Shown piece by piece: positions 12,653-23,643 of a stretch of DNA of 64,000 nt. Source of the stretch: Vicia villosa (Eukaryota > Streptophyta > Magnoliopsida > Fabales > Fabaceae). Every line of letters starts with the position of its first letter. The stretch's first letter is position 1. The DNA is taken from the NCBI RefSeq assembly GCF_029867415.1, contig NW_026705919.1, positions 248,001 through 312,000 of the forward strand, given 5' to 3'. Under the pieces are notes generated by a model that had not been told where the DNA came from, made no database searches, and saw only the letters and a program-made list of their open reading frames with translations. Made by a program: the position numbers and the translations under genes.

Positions 12653-13651
12653 CTTCGTGTTAGACGCTAGGCGTAGGATCTAGAGGGGGGGTGAATAGAT
12701 CTCACAGAGTTTTTCGGTATTATTTCAAACTTAAGCGAAAGCGGTTCTGAATCGACTTGCGTCTATTCCGAACCACTATTGCAAGGATTGTATATGTGAT
12801 AAACCACAAGATAATTGGGATGAGCAATGATCAAATATGATATCGAATCAATTCGTTATACTAAAGAAAATCGATTAACTTCTAATTTGATAACCTTTAG
12901 TTTACAATGCAGCAATAGTGACAGAAGCAAAAACACAAACACTTGGTGATAATGATTAAATTGATGGTGATTCAATATGTGGTGAATTGTGATGTTTATA
13001 CAAGTTCTTAATTCACAATTTTAACACTTGAATCGTTGATCAATTTGCAATTATGACCAAGTAAGAACAGAACGTAAATGAAAAGATAAAAGCGACAAGA
13101 ACACAATATTTGTTCAGGCAGTTCGTCGATCGTCCTCGCTACGACTACGTCTGCCCCCAATTCCAAATTGAAATTGGGAAATCTTCCATTAATGTTGAAA
13201 GCAGTTTATACAAAGAAAATAACAAAGCGATAAACAATAAACCAAATTTGTCGATCCTTTGAATTTTCTTCCCCCTTAATCTTGAGCCAGATCAGGTATC
13301 CCAAGAGCTTCAATTGATCCCTTTTCTGCAGTGTGTTGAATTGCCTTGAACCCTTGTTCTTCAATCTTCACACTCAGATGAATCCTTCATGAAAACTCTT
13401 GATAAAAACTCCCAAGGTTCACCGATCTTTGGAAGACAAAACCCTGGGATTTTATTCACCAAGAACCCCACAAATCTTCACCCACTAGGAATCTTCAATT
13501 CCGTTCCATGGACGTTATCGATCTTGAACGTAACCCTCAACGTAAGAATGATTGTGTGTAGTTGTGTTGGAGTTGTTTCGATGATCGAAGATGAGAAGAC
13601 TTTGTGTATCTTTCAGTTGTTGGTGTTGAGAATTGCAATAATGAACCTTGG

Positions 13652-13667
13652 ACAATATATATGAGAG
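13652..13667 (-). promoter_or_regulatory. TATA-like stretch of solo LTR S
   Basis: The minus strand reads CTCATATATATTGTCC, about 50 bp downstream of the last palindrome. It is the best promoter candidate in S. The TATATAT core is nearly symmetric, so strand is inferred from the array position and from the LTR end. Confidence 0.45.
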
Positions 13668-13717
13668 CTTATCAGTTGGAGCAAGGAAAACCAGAAATTT
13701 TGGCATTTTTGATCAAA

Positions 13718-14026
13718 TAGGTCGACCTCTTGTAGTGCTTAGGTCGACCTAACAGAGCTGCATTTGCTTTGAATAACATTTGTTCCCAGTTAGGTCGACC
13801 TGTTAAGGAAGTAGGTCGACCGAAATCCTCTTCAGATACGTTTTGGGGACTTTTCTTCAGTTTAGGTCGACCTAGTTGTTGTGTAGGTCGACCTAGCAGA
13901 AGGATGTGTAAATTTCTCCACTTTAGGTCGACCTGGGTTGGGAGTAGGTCGACCTGACTGCTGTTTTTCTGAGTTCTTCTTATTTTACTTGTATTGAGTC
14001 GACCTATATGCATAGTGGGTCGACCT
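13718..14026. repeat. Array of ten TAGGTCGACCT palindromes in five pairs
   Basis: Copies start at 13718, 13740, 13791, 13812, 13863, 13884, 13924, 13945, 13995 and 14016. Most match TAGGTCGACCT exactly; 13812 ends CCG and the last two begin TGAGTC and TGGGTC. Within pairs the offset is 22, 21, 21, 21, 21 bp; between pairs it is 73, 72, 61 and 71 bp. The spacer sequences are not conserved. The Gly-Arg-Pro-rich open frames seen here on both strands are by-products of the repeat. I infer a U3 regulatory array bound by a dimeric factor. Confidence 0.92.
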
Positions 14027-14156
14027 GCTCTGTCTAGAGTGACCAATGCTTGCTTTTCTTTGAGTTCTTCTGCTTGTGCCTTGTTGCTTGTTTGCTTGTG
14101 GAGTTTGCCATGGATCAAAAACACCTTTGTGAGTGTGATCTTGTATTCACACTTCG

Positions 14157-15095
14157 GTTTAGGATACTGTGGGCTGATGTGACCCTCTTCACCACAATTG
14201 TAGCAAGTCACAATCTTCTTCTTACAATCAGCGGCAACATGGCCCACTTCTTCCCACTTGAAGCACTTCTTCTGGTTCAACTTGCACTCATTCCTACGGT
14301 GCCCCATCTCACCACAATTATAACATCTAATATGAGCACTGTAATCTCCCCACTAGGTTTCTTCCAATCAGTAGACTTACCTCTACCATATGGTTTACCT
14401 CTATCCATAGGCTTCTTACCCTTTCTGTCAACCAACTCGCGAGAGTGGGATGACTTCAGCTTGATGTTATCTTCCTCGAAAATTCTGCTACAATCCACCA
14501 GATCAACAAACCTTCGAATCCTCTGGTATCTAATACCCTGATTGATCTCATCACGAAGACCATTCTCAAACTTGACACATTTTGAGAACTCACTGGCTTC
14601 GTCATTATTGTAGTGCACATAGTACTTTGCCAGTTCCACAAACTTGGCAGCATACTCTGGTACCGTCATACTTCCTTGAACCAATTCCAGAAATTCAACT
14701 TCCTTTCTGCCCCTAACATCCTCAGGAAAATACCTCCTCAGAAATTCCCTTTTAAATATAGCCCAAGTAATTGCTATACCACCAGCATCCAGTTCAGCTC
14801 TGGTTGACATCCACCAGTCGTCAGCCTCCTCAGATAACATGTGAGTGCCAAACCTCACCTTGAGATTCTCAGCACAGTCAATGACTCGGAAAATCCTCTC
14901 GATCTCCTTAAGCCATTTCTTAGCGCCTTCAGGGTCATGCGTGCCTTTGAACAATGGAAGATTGTTCCTCTGAAAATTCCCCAATTTCCTTTCAGCACTA
15001 ATCCCTGTCCCTACAGCATCCCCTCCAAGCACACCAGCAATCATGCCCAGAGCCTCAGCGAGAGCATCATCGTTTCTTCTTCCTCTTCCAGCCAT
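14157..15095 (-). pseudogene. gag: Chromovirus B gag (capsid and zinc knuckles), frameshifted
   Basis: Starts at MAGRGRRNDDALAEAL (15095) just after the primer site, as usual for this clade. The retrotransposon gag domain spans about residues 45-200 (FKGTHDPEGAKKWL, FLELVQGSMTVPEYAAKF, FENGLRDEI). Near 14345-14352 the frame shifts in a short C run; the zinc-knuckle region continues in the other frame (CYNCGEMGHRRNEC, a good CCHC). Two further knuckles are damaged: the second reads CFKWEEVGHVAADC (second Cys is Trp), and the third, CYNCGEEGHISPQY, has lost its last Cys. The solo LTR S then interrupts the gene. Not functional as it stands. Confidence 0.9.
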
Positions 15096-15210
15096 TGCTC
15101 TGCTTAATCACAAATAATCCAGTAAGAACAAAAGTATCAACAATTAACTCATAATAGTCGCATACACAGGAAAGACTGACACTAAGACTCTGGTCACAAC
15201 GACCGACTAT

Positions 15211-15222
15211 GCTCTGATACCA
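15211..15222 (-). other. Primer binding site, initiator tRNA-Met type, of chromovirus B
   Basis: Minus strand TGGTATCAGAGC, the standard plant iMet primer site, four bases inside the LTR end at 15227. The same site is at 49751-49762 in chromovirus D. Confidence 0.92.
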
Positions 15223-16203
15223 CTATTGTAACACCCCTTACTAACCCCATGGCAATTTTAACAAATATTCAGAGTACATGAAATAAGGGTGCCACAATTC
15301 ATAATAAATAAACATCATTCAGTCATGTCATGCATTCACTGAGATAATCATCATAAATTAAAACGTTTCATGTTAACACAGCGGAAATTTATTCAACGGA
15401 CTAAGTTTAACATCTTTAAAACTTATCCTTCAAAACATCAAAACATAACTAGAGTCATAATCATAAACTCTAAACAATCGCGTCCCCAGTGTTACAACTA
15501 CCAGAGCATGACACCTGACGCTAACTAAATACTGACTCATGAGCTAATCCTCATCGAGTCGAACAGCCACTATCCTCAATCTAAAAATGACAACATGTAA
15601 GGGTGAGTCTCATCATAATTAACAAATGTTATAAGGTTATAAAGCAATAACACGTCACAGTTGCATCATTCACCCAATTGTTTCATAAACAGACGTTCAA
15701 AACAAGTCATACAACAATCAACACATCATCAACATTTACAACACTGGAATTCCTCCATTCATGTTATAAATTATGCATATGTATGAACTGACACTATGCA
15801 TGTGGTACCAACATCATCAAATGGGAATAACCCATGACCGATCCAACATCATCAAGATACGGCCCTGCCAGCACAGATTCCACACAATGGGAATCATGCC
15901 CTTCACTGATCCAACACACCCTTATGGATACAGTATCATCAATGAACATGAATGAATGCAACATATACAACATACATATACCAACATCATCATCAACAAT
16001 ATCATCATCATCATCATCATCAAGTATGTTCATATATATTAACATCATTCAATCACAATTCCATCACCATCATATAGAAAACATACACGTATTTACACCA
16101 ATCATCATCCTCAATAAGAAATAGCATACATGTATTTTCATCATTCTAAAACCAATCAATCATCATCATATAGATTATTCTATAAAGTTCGTTTAGCTCG
16201 AAA

Positions 16204-16239
16204 CGGCACATCAAACGGACTAACAGTTAAAAAGTTATG
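16204..16239 (-). promoter_or_regulatory. 36-bp box shared with chromovirus D, near the B promoter
   Basis: On the minus strand the box reads CATAACTT, 11 unconserved bases, GTCCG, then TTGA-type sequence ending in a GC-rich end. The D LTR has it at 24415-24450 with identical spacing. In the 3' LTR of B it is at 8285-8320. It lies between the palindrome array and an AT-rich TATAGAATA-like stretch near 16172-16193, so it sits where core-promoter elements are expected. Confidence 0.6.
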
Positions 16240-16281
16240 CATCGTTACACTTTTAAAAAAAGTCCCAAACATCAACAGCAC

Positions 16282-16497
16282 GCGGCGCCAGCTTGGTTCA
16301 CGGCGCGAACTGAGTGTTCCAAAAATCCTTGGCTCTCTGCCAAGCTATTCGCGGCGCAAACACCTGTACGCGACGCAAAACGAGAAAAAGTTAAGCCTTC
16401 GCGGCGCCAACACGGGTACGCGGCGCGACCTGTGCGTATCACAACTTCCTGGCATTCTGTCCACCTGTTCGCGGCGCGAACCCTATGCACGCGGCGC
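16282..16497. repeat. GCGGCGC palindrome-pair array in chromovirus B LTR
   Basis: Eight motifs of the GCGGCGC type begin at about 16282, 16300, 16351, 16370, 16401, 16420, 16471 and 16491. They form four pairs with offsets 18, 19, 19 and 20 bp; pair starts are 69, 50 and 70 bp apart. The 3' LTR copy is at 8363-8577 with the same plan. In an otherwise AT-rich LTR these are the main CG-rich sites. Confidence 0.85.
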
Positions 16498-17341
16498 GAA
16501 CCGGCGATTTCAGAAACCCCAAACTGCAGAAAACAGCATTCTACATATTCCAAACTCACCCAATTCATATCAATACGAACCTAGGGAAGTGGAATGCACA
16601 AACAACACAAAATACAACTCATAATACCACTCATAATACATCAATCACGCATCAATTGAGACCATAACAACACAAACATCATGGATTCAAACATAGGGAT
16701 CAAACATCATACAATTTGACTCAATCCCTAAATCTATCATATGACTCAATCGACCCGAATTCTACATCTATTCAGTATTATCAACCCCTAACCCGATAAT
16801 AGATGATAATCAGACAAGTCCCCCCTTACCTTAGACAAATTTCTTGGTTCTTGGTCTCTCCCTCTACTGTTCTCCTTCACGTTCCTCGTTCCCAACTTCT
16901 GTTCTTTCACGTTCTTTCTTTGTTTCCCCAAATCCAAATGTTTTATAAAAACAATAATAAAATTAGTAAAAGGATTATTAAATCACCCCCTTCTTTTACT
17001 ATTTCTTCATATGGCCCAAATGCCATAAACCATTATTTATTCATTATTTTCACAAAATCCTTAATAATTCTAATTATTAATTCAATATTCCAATTAAATT
17101 AATATTAAAATTATACGGGCGTTACAAAACTCGTTGGGCGAAGTGACATATTTGATGGACAAAACAAAACAGTTTAAAGACCTATTGGCTAAGTAACTTT
17201 AGGGTGAAGAAAGGTTTGCTCATTTGGCGACATAAGGCGGCCAATTTCCACTTGGATGAGCTTAACGTAACTTATGAGTGAAGAAAGTAAGCTTATGGGG
17301 CGAGCTAAAGACCTCACTGGACAAAAAACCTGCTCATACCC

Positions 17342-17350
17342 CTATAAATA
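17342..17350 (+). promoter_or_regulatory. TATA box of the Athila-like LTR
   Basis: CTATAAATA about 215 bp after the chromovirus B insertion point, followed by a pyrimidine-rich start-site-like stretch (CTATTCATTCCATC). Confidence 0.55.
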
Positions 17351-18102
17351 TAGGTCACCGTCTATTCATTCCATCATTTATTCTACAACATAATAGAGAT
17401 AATCCATAGATATTTAAAATGGAGAAATTCAAAGGGATGTATTGAAAATCAAAGGTGGAAGCTTTGTTCGGTCAGAGAAATCATCATCACTATTATTCGA
17501 TCTCTTTCTTCTTGATCATGGAATTATATATGTTCTAGTTATTTATTAATATTAATAATTATATTCGTTCTTAATGCTTCATATAATTGCCTACTTATAA
17601 CTTGTTACGATGGTTTTGAATTGATATTGAAAAATACTTTTCTTGACTAGATCAAATATTTCCATTAATTAGATACTAAAACTCTAGAGACAGATTTAGA
17701 TTTAGCGCACACACACATACACATAGGCAGAGTCAAAAATTAATATTATTGTATTGATTAATCGATTGAGAGACTATCAGTTAAGCAATACGATTGATTT
17801 TACGTTGTTGTTTATCCATAAACAACGTAGACAAAGCAATAGGTGATAATATTAACTGATGGCTTAGAAATATATCACAAGGATACATGAGGATAGGATA
17901 ATGAAATCTAACCCTGTCCATCTCATTCTCATCTGTTTAAACCTTATTTTCATTCATTGTTATCTAAACTTAGATATCACACAAACAACTTTTCCAAATT
18001 TTGTTATTAAAATTATAAAGATTATTGAAAGGCTTTTAACTATCGCTTTAGTACTTGTGGAGAAGATAACACAAATACTTCCTTTTGTTTTATTAAGAAA
18101 AA

Positions 18103-18120
18103 TGGTATTGTTATCGGGGA
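18103..18120 (+). other. Degenerate primer binding site, Athila (tRNA-Asp) type
   Basis: TGGTATTGTTATCGGGGA resembles the Athila primer site TGGCGCCGTTGCCGGGGA, with differences mostly C-to-T or G-to-A, as expected for old methylated DNA. Confidence 0.65.
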
Positions 18121-18643
18121 CTAGCATTTAGGTATAAAATATTGCGATAATTTTTATCATAAGTATTCTTGTTCATATTTGTTCATATTTATGAATATCT
18201 TTTATTATCTTGTTCCTAAGTTGTTTGGTTAGATTGCTAAAACTAGTTTATGCGAGAAAATATCCATGTATATAAATTATAATTGATCCCAAAGTTAAAA
18301 GAACAACTCACAAAAACAACAACAAAAAGAGAATAAGAAAGAAAATAGCCAAAAGGAAAGAACAATAGGAAGAAACCTTTGTTTCTATAATATCTAACAA
18401 ACCAGAAGAAAACATGGTTCATAAAAATCAAGCCAATAACACTAGTGGCGGCTTGCCATGCTACAATAGTCCCAAACGACTAGGTCACTTATTCAGACCT
18501 CCAATAAACACCATATCACTCTGAATCTTATACCCCGATCCTTTTGTATGTCTAGACCACTAGCATCCGTACATACATCTCACAAAATTTTATGAACTAT
18601 CTGGAACTCTTGGAGCGATAGAAGAAGAGGAAGAAACAATATT

Positions 18644-19130
18644 AATAGGAAAGGTTAAGGAATGGTACTTGGATCAACCTACTTAGGTAATGACTAACTG
18701 GGATATGCTTGAGGAAAAATTTCTTAACAGATTTTTCCTATACAACAATTTCATGGAGGACAAGAAAACCATTGCCATATTTTCCCAAGGATAGATAGAA
18801 ACATGATGTGAAGCTTGGGAGAGATATAAATTCATGCTGTGAAAATGTATGAGTCATGGTTTTGATGATTTGACACAAATCCACATCTTTTGTAATGGGC
18901 TACAACAACATCCAAAGCTCCTCCTAGATGCAACTATCGATGGCTCCCTCATTTCAAAAGTATTAAAGATGCAACTACAATCATAGAAAGAATGAAACCT
19001 AATGATCACCAAGGGAAATAAAACAATAACCCAAAAGACTGAAATCATTGACCTTAATGCCAACAATGCAACCTTGGCTCAAAATAAGTTGTTGTCCAAC
19101 GATGCACGTATAATTAAGAGCTGATCCAAG
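18644..19130 (+). pseudogene. gag: Athila-like gag remnant
   Basis: Translated in one main frame it gives Athila gag motifs: KEWYLDQPT, MLEEKFLNRFF, NNFMEDKKTIAIFSQG, CEAWERYKFML, MSHGFDDLTQIHIFCNG, PKLLLDATIDGSL, then LNANNATLAQNKLLS in another frame. At least four in-frame stops lie between about 18684 and 18842. Capsid function is lost. A Sirevirus LTR ends the similarity at 19179. Confidence 0.8.
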
Positions 19131-19178
19131 ATGATAAAGCCCATGTATAGAAAGATTCAAGAAGTAATTGCTTAGCTT

Positions 19179-20339
19179 TGATAATGGCATGGTTTTGACG
19201 ATGACAACACTTGAAGTTGCAACAACACTTGAAATGATTTTGATAATAACAACACTTGAAGTCAAGAAAATGCTAAAGCAGCTCAAGTTATCAAATATGC
19301 ACAAGGTGGTTGATCAAGATCAAGTTATCCTTCTAAATCAAGCTAACACTTTTTTCATACATTTTAGTCCAACGACTCTTAAATAAAGAATTAGGGTTTA
19401 TGATCACTAGTAATTTAAAACATCTCATATGATGTCAACTTATACAAAAATATATCAAGCCTCATCAAGAAGACTCAAGGATCTTGTGTGATAAAGCCAA
19501 AGATAATTCCAAGACTTGAAGCTTCACAGTATGAAAAAGAGGAAGTGTGAAAGCTTGTCTGATTGTGTTTGTCTAAGTGATCAGTGTATTATAAAGACAC
19601 GAGAGCATTTCTAGAAGTAGTATATCAAAATCATACACAAACTTAACACATAGTAAATCCTTTAACTTTTAATTAAAAACAAATAAAAAATGTTTTTGGA
19701 GCCTAGCCACTTGATTAGGAGACTATTTTCTTAATTAAGAAATGTGTTTTAAGTTGTTTAATTGAATAAATTTATCGCCTAATCAATCAGATGATGTATA
19801 ATCGATTCTATAATGGATTTAACATCCTCTTAATGATTGGGAATGACTTTCTATCCACCTTCCAATTTAGGGAACAATAACAGGTTATTTGCAATGCCTA
19901 ATCGATTAGCTAATCAATTAAGTCATTTATTTGGCTCGTGGATTGTTTCAAAATTTACACCATTTCTTGACCTATATATATAGAGCCTCAATAACATTTC
20001 AAGTCATCTAAAAAAATTGAAACCCCTCACTTTTCATTTCTCTAATAACCTCTCTAAATCATTTATACTTTTCTCACATATTTTAGCAATAGTTTATTGA
20101 CACCATTCATGAGTTTAGTGAGAAATTTGTTATGGGTAAGAGATTAATTATAAATTTACCAAGAGTAGATTTTTCTCTTAAGTAAGTCATTTTTTGAGGA
20201 AGTGGTTATTTTTTGTTGGGAGATAAACCATTGTAAAAGCTGTTTGTTTGTCTTTGGAGGATTAAAATAAGTCTTTGTTTGGTTCGCAAGCTCTTCCATT
20301 GAAGAAAAGCTCTCTTTTGAGTTCATGTATAATAACTAG
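19179..20339 (+). repeat. Sirevirus-like LTR, left part
   Basis: Begins TGATAATGGCATGG, a start resembling Maximus/SIRE LTRs, directly within the Athila gag. It has a TATA box (CTATATATATAG, 19972-19983) preceded by AATCGATT-type dyads at 19779, 19799, 19898 and 19910, the last two 12 bp apart. It is interrupted at 20340 by a CACTA-like segment; sequence resembling the LTR tail resumes at about 22932-23329. No coding sequence. Confidence 0.6.
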
Positions 20340-20561
20340 CACTACTGTGAATAACCTATGTTACCTCGGCTAGAAAAGGGTTATTACCTTGATTTTATAG
20401 GTGAAGTAACAAAAGGTGTTCTGGTAAGTCGTAACTTTTCCCCTCAATGTACACGCAACCGAGGGAAATGGTGGAACTTCTAGTAGGTTTGATCCCCAAC
20501 AACTGCATACTCGTTTTTTTAAAACACGCTACTTTACCTCTCAGTTTTTAGAATGCCCGAG

Positions 20562-20641
<80 letters not shown>

Positions 20642-21300
20642 ATTTTTATTAAAATACAAAGCTTCTTATTTTACATTACTCTGATTCATCATCATCTCTG
20701 TCAATCTTGGAGAATAACATATGCTGGTTTTGTTTCATACTCACTTGCTTTTCAAATTCAATAGTTTTTGCATGTAATATATTCTCAATGGATTTTGTAT
20801 GTATTTGTTTCTGATATAAAATAAAAAATATTAGATAAATAAAATAAATATTTAGTTACAAGATAAGAGATTATGTAAGAACACCAACCTTGAACTAAAT
20901 TTTTTTCTCCACTTGTAATCCATCCTAGAGATCTTTTCCAAAATTTTTTAAGTTTGAATTTCAGAATGTAGCATCCAAGATATATAGTGGTGATATTTGT
21001 GTTCTTATTGGATGTAGAGGGTTTCTCGTGGATTGTTATGTTGGCAATATATTAAGCATTGTTACTTTATGAATGTACAATAAATATTCTCTGTAGACAA
21101 AACTGGGTTACTTTTTTCCCTCAGTTCTTAAATACAACTGAGATAAAAGGTTATTTATTTTTTTTAAGTAAATAAATAAATAAAATAGGAATTCTTTCCC
21201 TCGGTTTTTAAATTCCTCAAGGTAATAGATTACTTCTAATTGGTGAATAATAAAAAAAATTTGAAAGTAACATGTATTGTGTCCTTTATCAATAGTTTAC
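20340..21300. mobile_element. CACTA-like DNA transposon segment (tentative)
   Basis: Starts CACTACTGTGAATAACC after a possible 3-bp target TAG. It has subterminal repeats of CCTCGG/CCGAGG type at about 20371, 20460, 20556, 21118 and 21198, which are common in legume CACTA derivatives. No transposase frame is visible and I could not find the matching right terminus, so the right limit is a guess. A 72-bp AT microsatellite lies inside. Confidence 0.4.
20565..20636. repeat. (AT)36 microsatellite
   Basis: Uninterrupted AT dinucleotide run flanked by GGGG and CCC, so the whole can fold as a long hairpin. Expect length polymorphism. Confidence 0.95.
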
Positions 21301-21710
21301 CATTCACCAATTTATTTGTGTATTGTAATATTCAAACAAAGGACTATATTCAAAACAAATATTTCAAGATCTTATTGGCGAAATAACAACATTGTCTGTA
21401 ATGTATTATCAGTATGATTATGAATAAATTTCTCAATATGGTCAGCCGATGAATGCAATAAATTATATAATGTTTTATTTGACTGACAATATTGGGAAGT
21501 TATTCCAAAATATAACAATGTTCTTGCAAGAGGTGGAAACAACAACAACAACAACAACAATAACAAAAACAACACAATTATGTGAGATAGATTGTTAGAA
21601 CAAAAAAATGTTTTCTTCAAGGTTGGTGTTATAAGAACAACAACAACACGGGACCTTGAAAGATTTTTTACTAATTAAGAAAATTTGAAGATTTTTCTCT
21701 CATGCAATCT
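21301..21710. other. Unassigned AT-rich sequence
   Basis: No coding sequence or terminal motif recognised. It contains an AAC-rich microsatellite at about 21537-21580, which creates a spurious leucine-rich frame on the minus strand, and a second short AAC run near 21635. Confidence 0.6.
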
Positions 21711-22926
21711 TAAAATTCTGGTATGACAGACTCAGGATGTCATTCATGATGTCAAGACATCTGATCTGTTATTAATGTAGCAGAGGCAAAACAGAAAGAT
21801 CCCCCAATTTTTAATCCCCCTAAGGAGTCAATGAGAACTGGGATCATATATGTTCAGTCAACATAACCAGATTATAAATTTCACATGGTTCTGTAAAGGA
21901 ACAACTAACACTTCTGATCCTGATGTTATACATGATGTCATAACATCCACGACTGAACAAACAACACAATGCAAAAGATAAATAACACAGTTAATTGTTA
22001 ACCCAGTTCGGTCTAACTACCTACTCTGGAGGCTACCAAGCCAGGAAGAAGATTTCACTATCAGTAATACTATTTTATGTAAACAACTTCTGGTTTACAG
22101 ATAAACAACCTCTGGTTTACCTAGTCACTACTCAATGCAACCTTTATCTCAGACATCCATCCAAGACAAGAGAACCTCTGCTCACTCCCTAGTGATACCT
22201 AACTATTACAACCCTGTAACAGCTATTTACACAATTAACAATGTACAATAACTTGATCTTGCTTCACAACTTCAATCAAGAACACAATACTCAACTCTTA
22301 CCTACAGGTTTTGAGTGATAACAATCACTTCTCTTACCTACAGGTTTCGAGAAGGACATGGCAGCCATCCCACAACCTAGGTGGTCTACCTATAGAAACA
22401 TTAATGACTACATCTTTTCTAAACAAGGTTTTCTATATAAAACTATATTACAAGCGTTTCTATTTATAACCTATTCCCAATTGGACTTGGGCTTACAAAT
22501 TGCAGCACACCTTGCTGTTACTAATATGCAGAAATCTTCTGGTACAATTAAGGTCTTTTAATCATGAGTTTCATAATTTATCTCCTAAATTAGAAACTGT
22601 TGAATCTTCAATCTTCTGATCTGATTCTTCCTAAATCTTCAACCTTCTGATCTGATTCTTCAATATTCTTTTGACCTTTAAATTTGTGCCACATAGGATT
22701 ACAAAATATTCACTGATTATTCTGTATCTGTCGAGTAATAAACTGAATATTTCTTCCAGTTCTGCAGGCGCGATGTCATGAGTTGATGTCATGACATTCC
22801 ATATAACATCTTGCTCGTACCTATTTTGTTCTTTTATATTTGCAAGATTTACATAATAAATACCTTTTGCTGCAATCATATGTTTTAGCCAAACATCAGA
22901 CAATAATACACAACAGAGCATCAACA
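21711..22926 (-). repeat. Solo or orphan LTR related to Sirevirus F, minus strand
   Basis: Shares with the F LTR the segment around CCAGTTCGGT (22003; revcomp ACCGAACTGG at 53780) and the GCTACCAAGCCAGG block. It also has the same GATGTC...GACATC dyads: 21736/21748, 21922/21934 and 22772/22785. Read on the minus strand it would begin TGTTGATGCTC (22926), aligning to TGTAGATGATC of F, and end near AGAATTTTA. Flanks CAATC/TAATC are a possible imperfect target duplication. The 102-codon frame at 22631-22939 resembles nothing and is probably chance. Confidence 0.6.
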
Positions 22927-22931
22927 TAATC

Positions 22932-23329
22932 CATTCCAAAGATCTATTGATCTCAGCTCTTTTGGTTTAGTTTAGAGGATAGCCCACTCAAAACTCCATC
23001 TTGGTTTCAAACCAGCCTGTGAAAAATCTTTGTTTTGCTTAGAGACTAACCACTCGAAGCTCTACTCATTGATTAGTTTGGAAACTAACTGCTTCAAGCG
23101 TTTTTTCGTTGTATGGTTGGAAATTAGTCTTAATCTTTATTTCCTTGTATAAGGAGGTTCATGGGCTTAACCTTATAAAAGCTCCCAAGCAACAATTGAT
23201 ACTCTCAAGATCAGATCTTGGAGAGATGAGTAGGTCACTCCTATAAGACTAAACCTCTATAAATTTCCAGTGTTGTTCAACCTATCTCTTTTATTTTCTA
23301 CTAAATTTTATTACTTATAATTTGCAATG
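22932..23329 (+). repeat. Probable tail of the split Sirevirus-like LTR
   Basis: Contains ATCTTGGAGAG, GTAGGTC, CCTCTATAAATTTCC and CCAGTGTTGTTC in the order typical of Sirevirus LTR ends. I infer that it continues 19179-20339 after the 20340-22931 insertions. Chromovirus D starts at 23330 within it. No primer site is seen before that point. Confidence 0.5.
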
Positions 23330-23572
23330 TGTAACAGTCCATTTTAAATATTTAGTCATTGTGTGTTTTGATTTCGAAATTATATCGGCATAATTAAGCG
23401 TATGTGGTAAGGGTGGGTGTGAGAACTTAGTTTTAATTTATTAATTTAAATAAAAACCTTAGAATAATATTATAATGATAATATAATTAGTAATAGATGG
23501 GATGTATATATTACTATTATTATTATTAATATTATTAGTAACATTATTGATATTATGACTAAAATTAATGAA

Positions 23573-23576
<4 letters not shown>

Positions 23577-23639
<63 letters not shown>
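23577..23639. repeat. AT dinucleotide microsatellite (63 bp)
   Basis: Uninterrupted alternating AT run within the D LTR, preceded by an ATT-rich stretch. Confidence 0.95.

Positions 23640-23643
<4 letters not shown>

Larger units (their letters stand above)
12658..14151 (-). mobile_element. Solo LTR S (1494 bp) inside chromovirus B gag-pol
   Basis: Termini are TGTTAG...TTCACA (TG...CA) and the 5-bp target duplication CTTCG is perfect: 12653-12657 and 14152-14156. Removing it would rejoin the gag tail of B with the protease leader, so boundaries are exact. No internal primer site, polypurine tract or coding domain exists, so this is a solo LTR or a very short non-autonomous element. The segment CTAGAGGGGGGGTGAATAG at about 12679-12698, read on the minus strand near the LTR end, and the palindrome array upstream of a TATA-like stretch suggest a Sirevirus-type copia LTR on the minus strand; that family call is an inference. 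Confidence 0.85.
8112..17126 (-). mobile_element. Chromovirus B (Ty3/gypsy, Tekay-like), minus strand, 3' LTR cut by element A
   Basis: Order on the minus strand: 5' LTR 17126-15227, tRNA-iMet primer site, gag, protease, RT, RNase H, integrase with C-terminal chromodomain-like tail, polypurine tract, 3' LTR 9194-8112. Chromodomain-type integrases and the gag-pol order are those of Ty3 chromoviruses; the tail resembles the Tekay/Del clade. Three breaks are visible: a frameshift in gag near 14345-14352, a solo LTR inserted at 12658-14151, and an in-frame stop at 11960-11962. The right flank (AAACT from 17127) would be the target duplication; its partner is out of view because element A interrupts the 3' LTR. 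Over the shared 1.09 kb the LTRs differ at roughly 2% by eye. Confidence 0.9.
15227..17126 (-). repeat. 5' LTR of chromovirus B (1900 bp)
   Basis: Bounded by TGTAACACCC at the primer-site side (15227, plus strand) and by GGGCGTTACA at 17126. It contains a (CAT)n-like stretch near 15985-16022, a GC-rich palindrome array (16282-16497) and a 36-bp box shared with chromovirus D (16204-16239). Small open frames within it are not genes. Confidence 0.9.
17127..19178 (+). mobile_element. Athila-like Ty3/gypsy element, 5' portion (outermost host element)
   Basis: A truncated LTR with TATA box, a degenerate tRNA-Asp-type primer site at 18103-18120 and a decayed gag at 18644-19130 make this the start of an Athila-type element on the plus strand. 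Chromovirus B is inserted in its LTR (left), and a Sirevirus LTR begins at 19179 within gag (right). The LTR end before the primer site cannot be placed exactly. The leader 18121-18640 holds nothing else recognisable; the open frames there are short. Confidence 0.7.

Noticed and set aside
13672..13957. Gly-Arg-Pro repeat open frames on both strands
   Set aside because: They are translations of the GGTCGACC palindrome array, which reads GRP or GRPT in either direction; they end in the solo LTR and have no independent start context.
13718..14026. CRISPR-like regular repeats
   Set aside because: The repeats are only 11 bp, paired, self-complementary and inside a plant LTR with TG...CA ends; no cas genes exist.
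21372..21620. Leucine-rich 82-codon membrane-like frame
   Set aside because: It is the reverse reading of an AAC microsatellite.
22631..22939. 102-codon minus-strand frame as a gene
   Set aside because: It sits in an LTR related to Sirevirus F and has no similarity I recognise.
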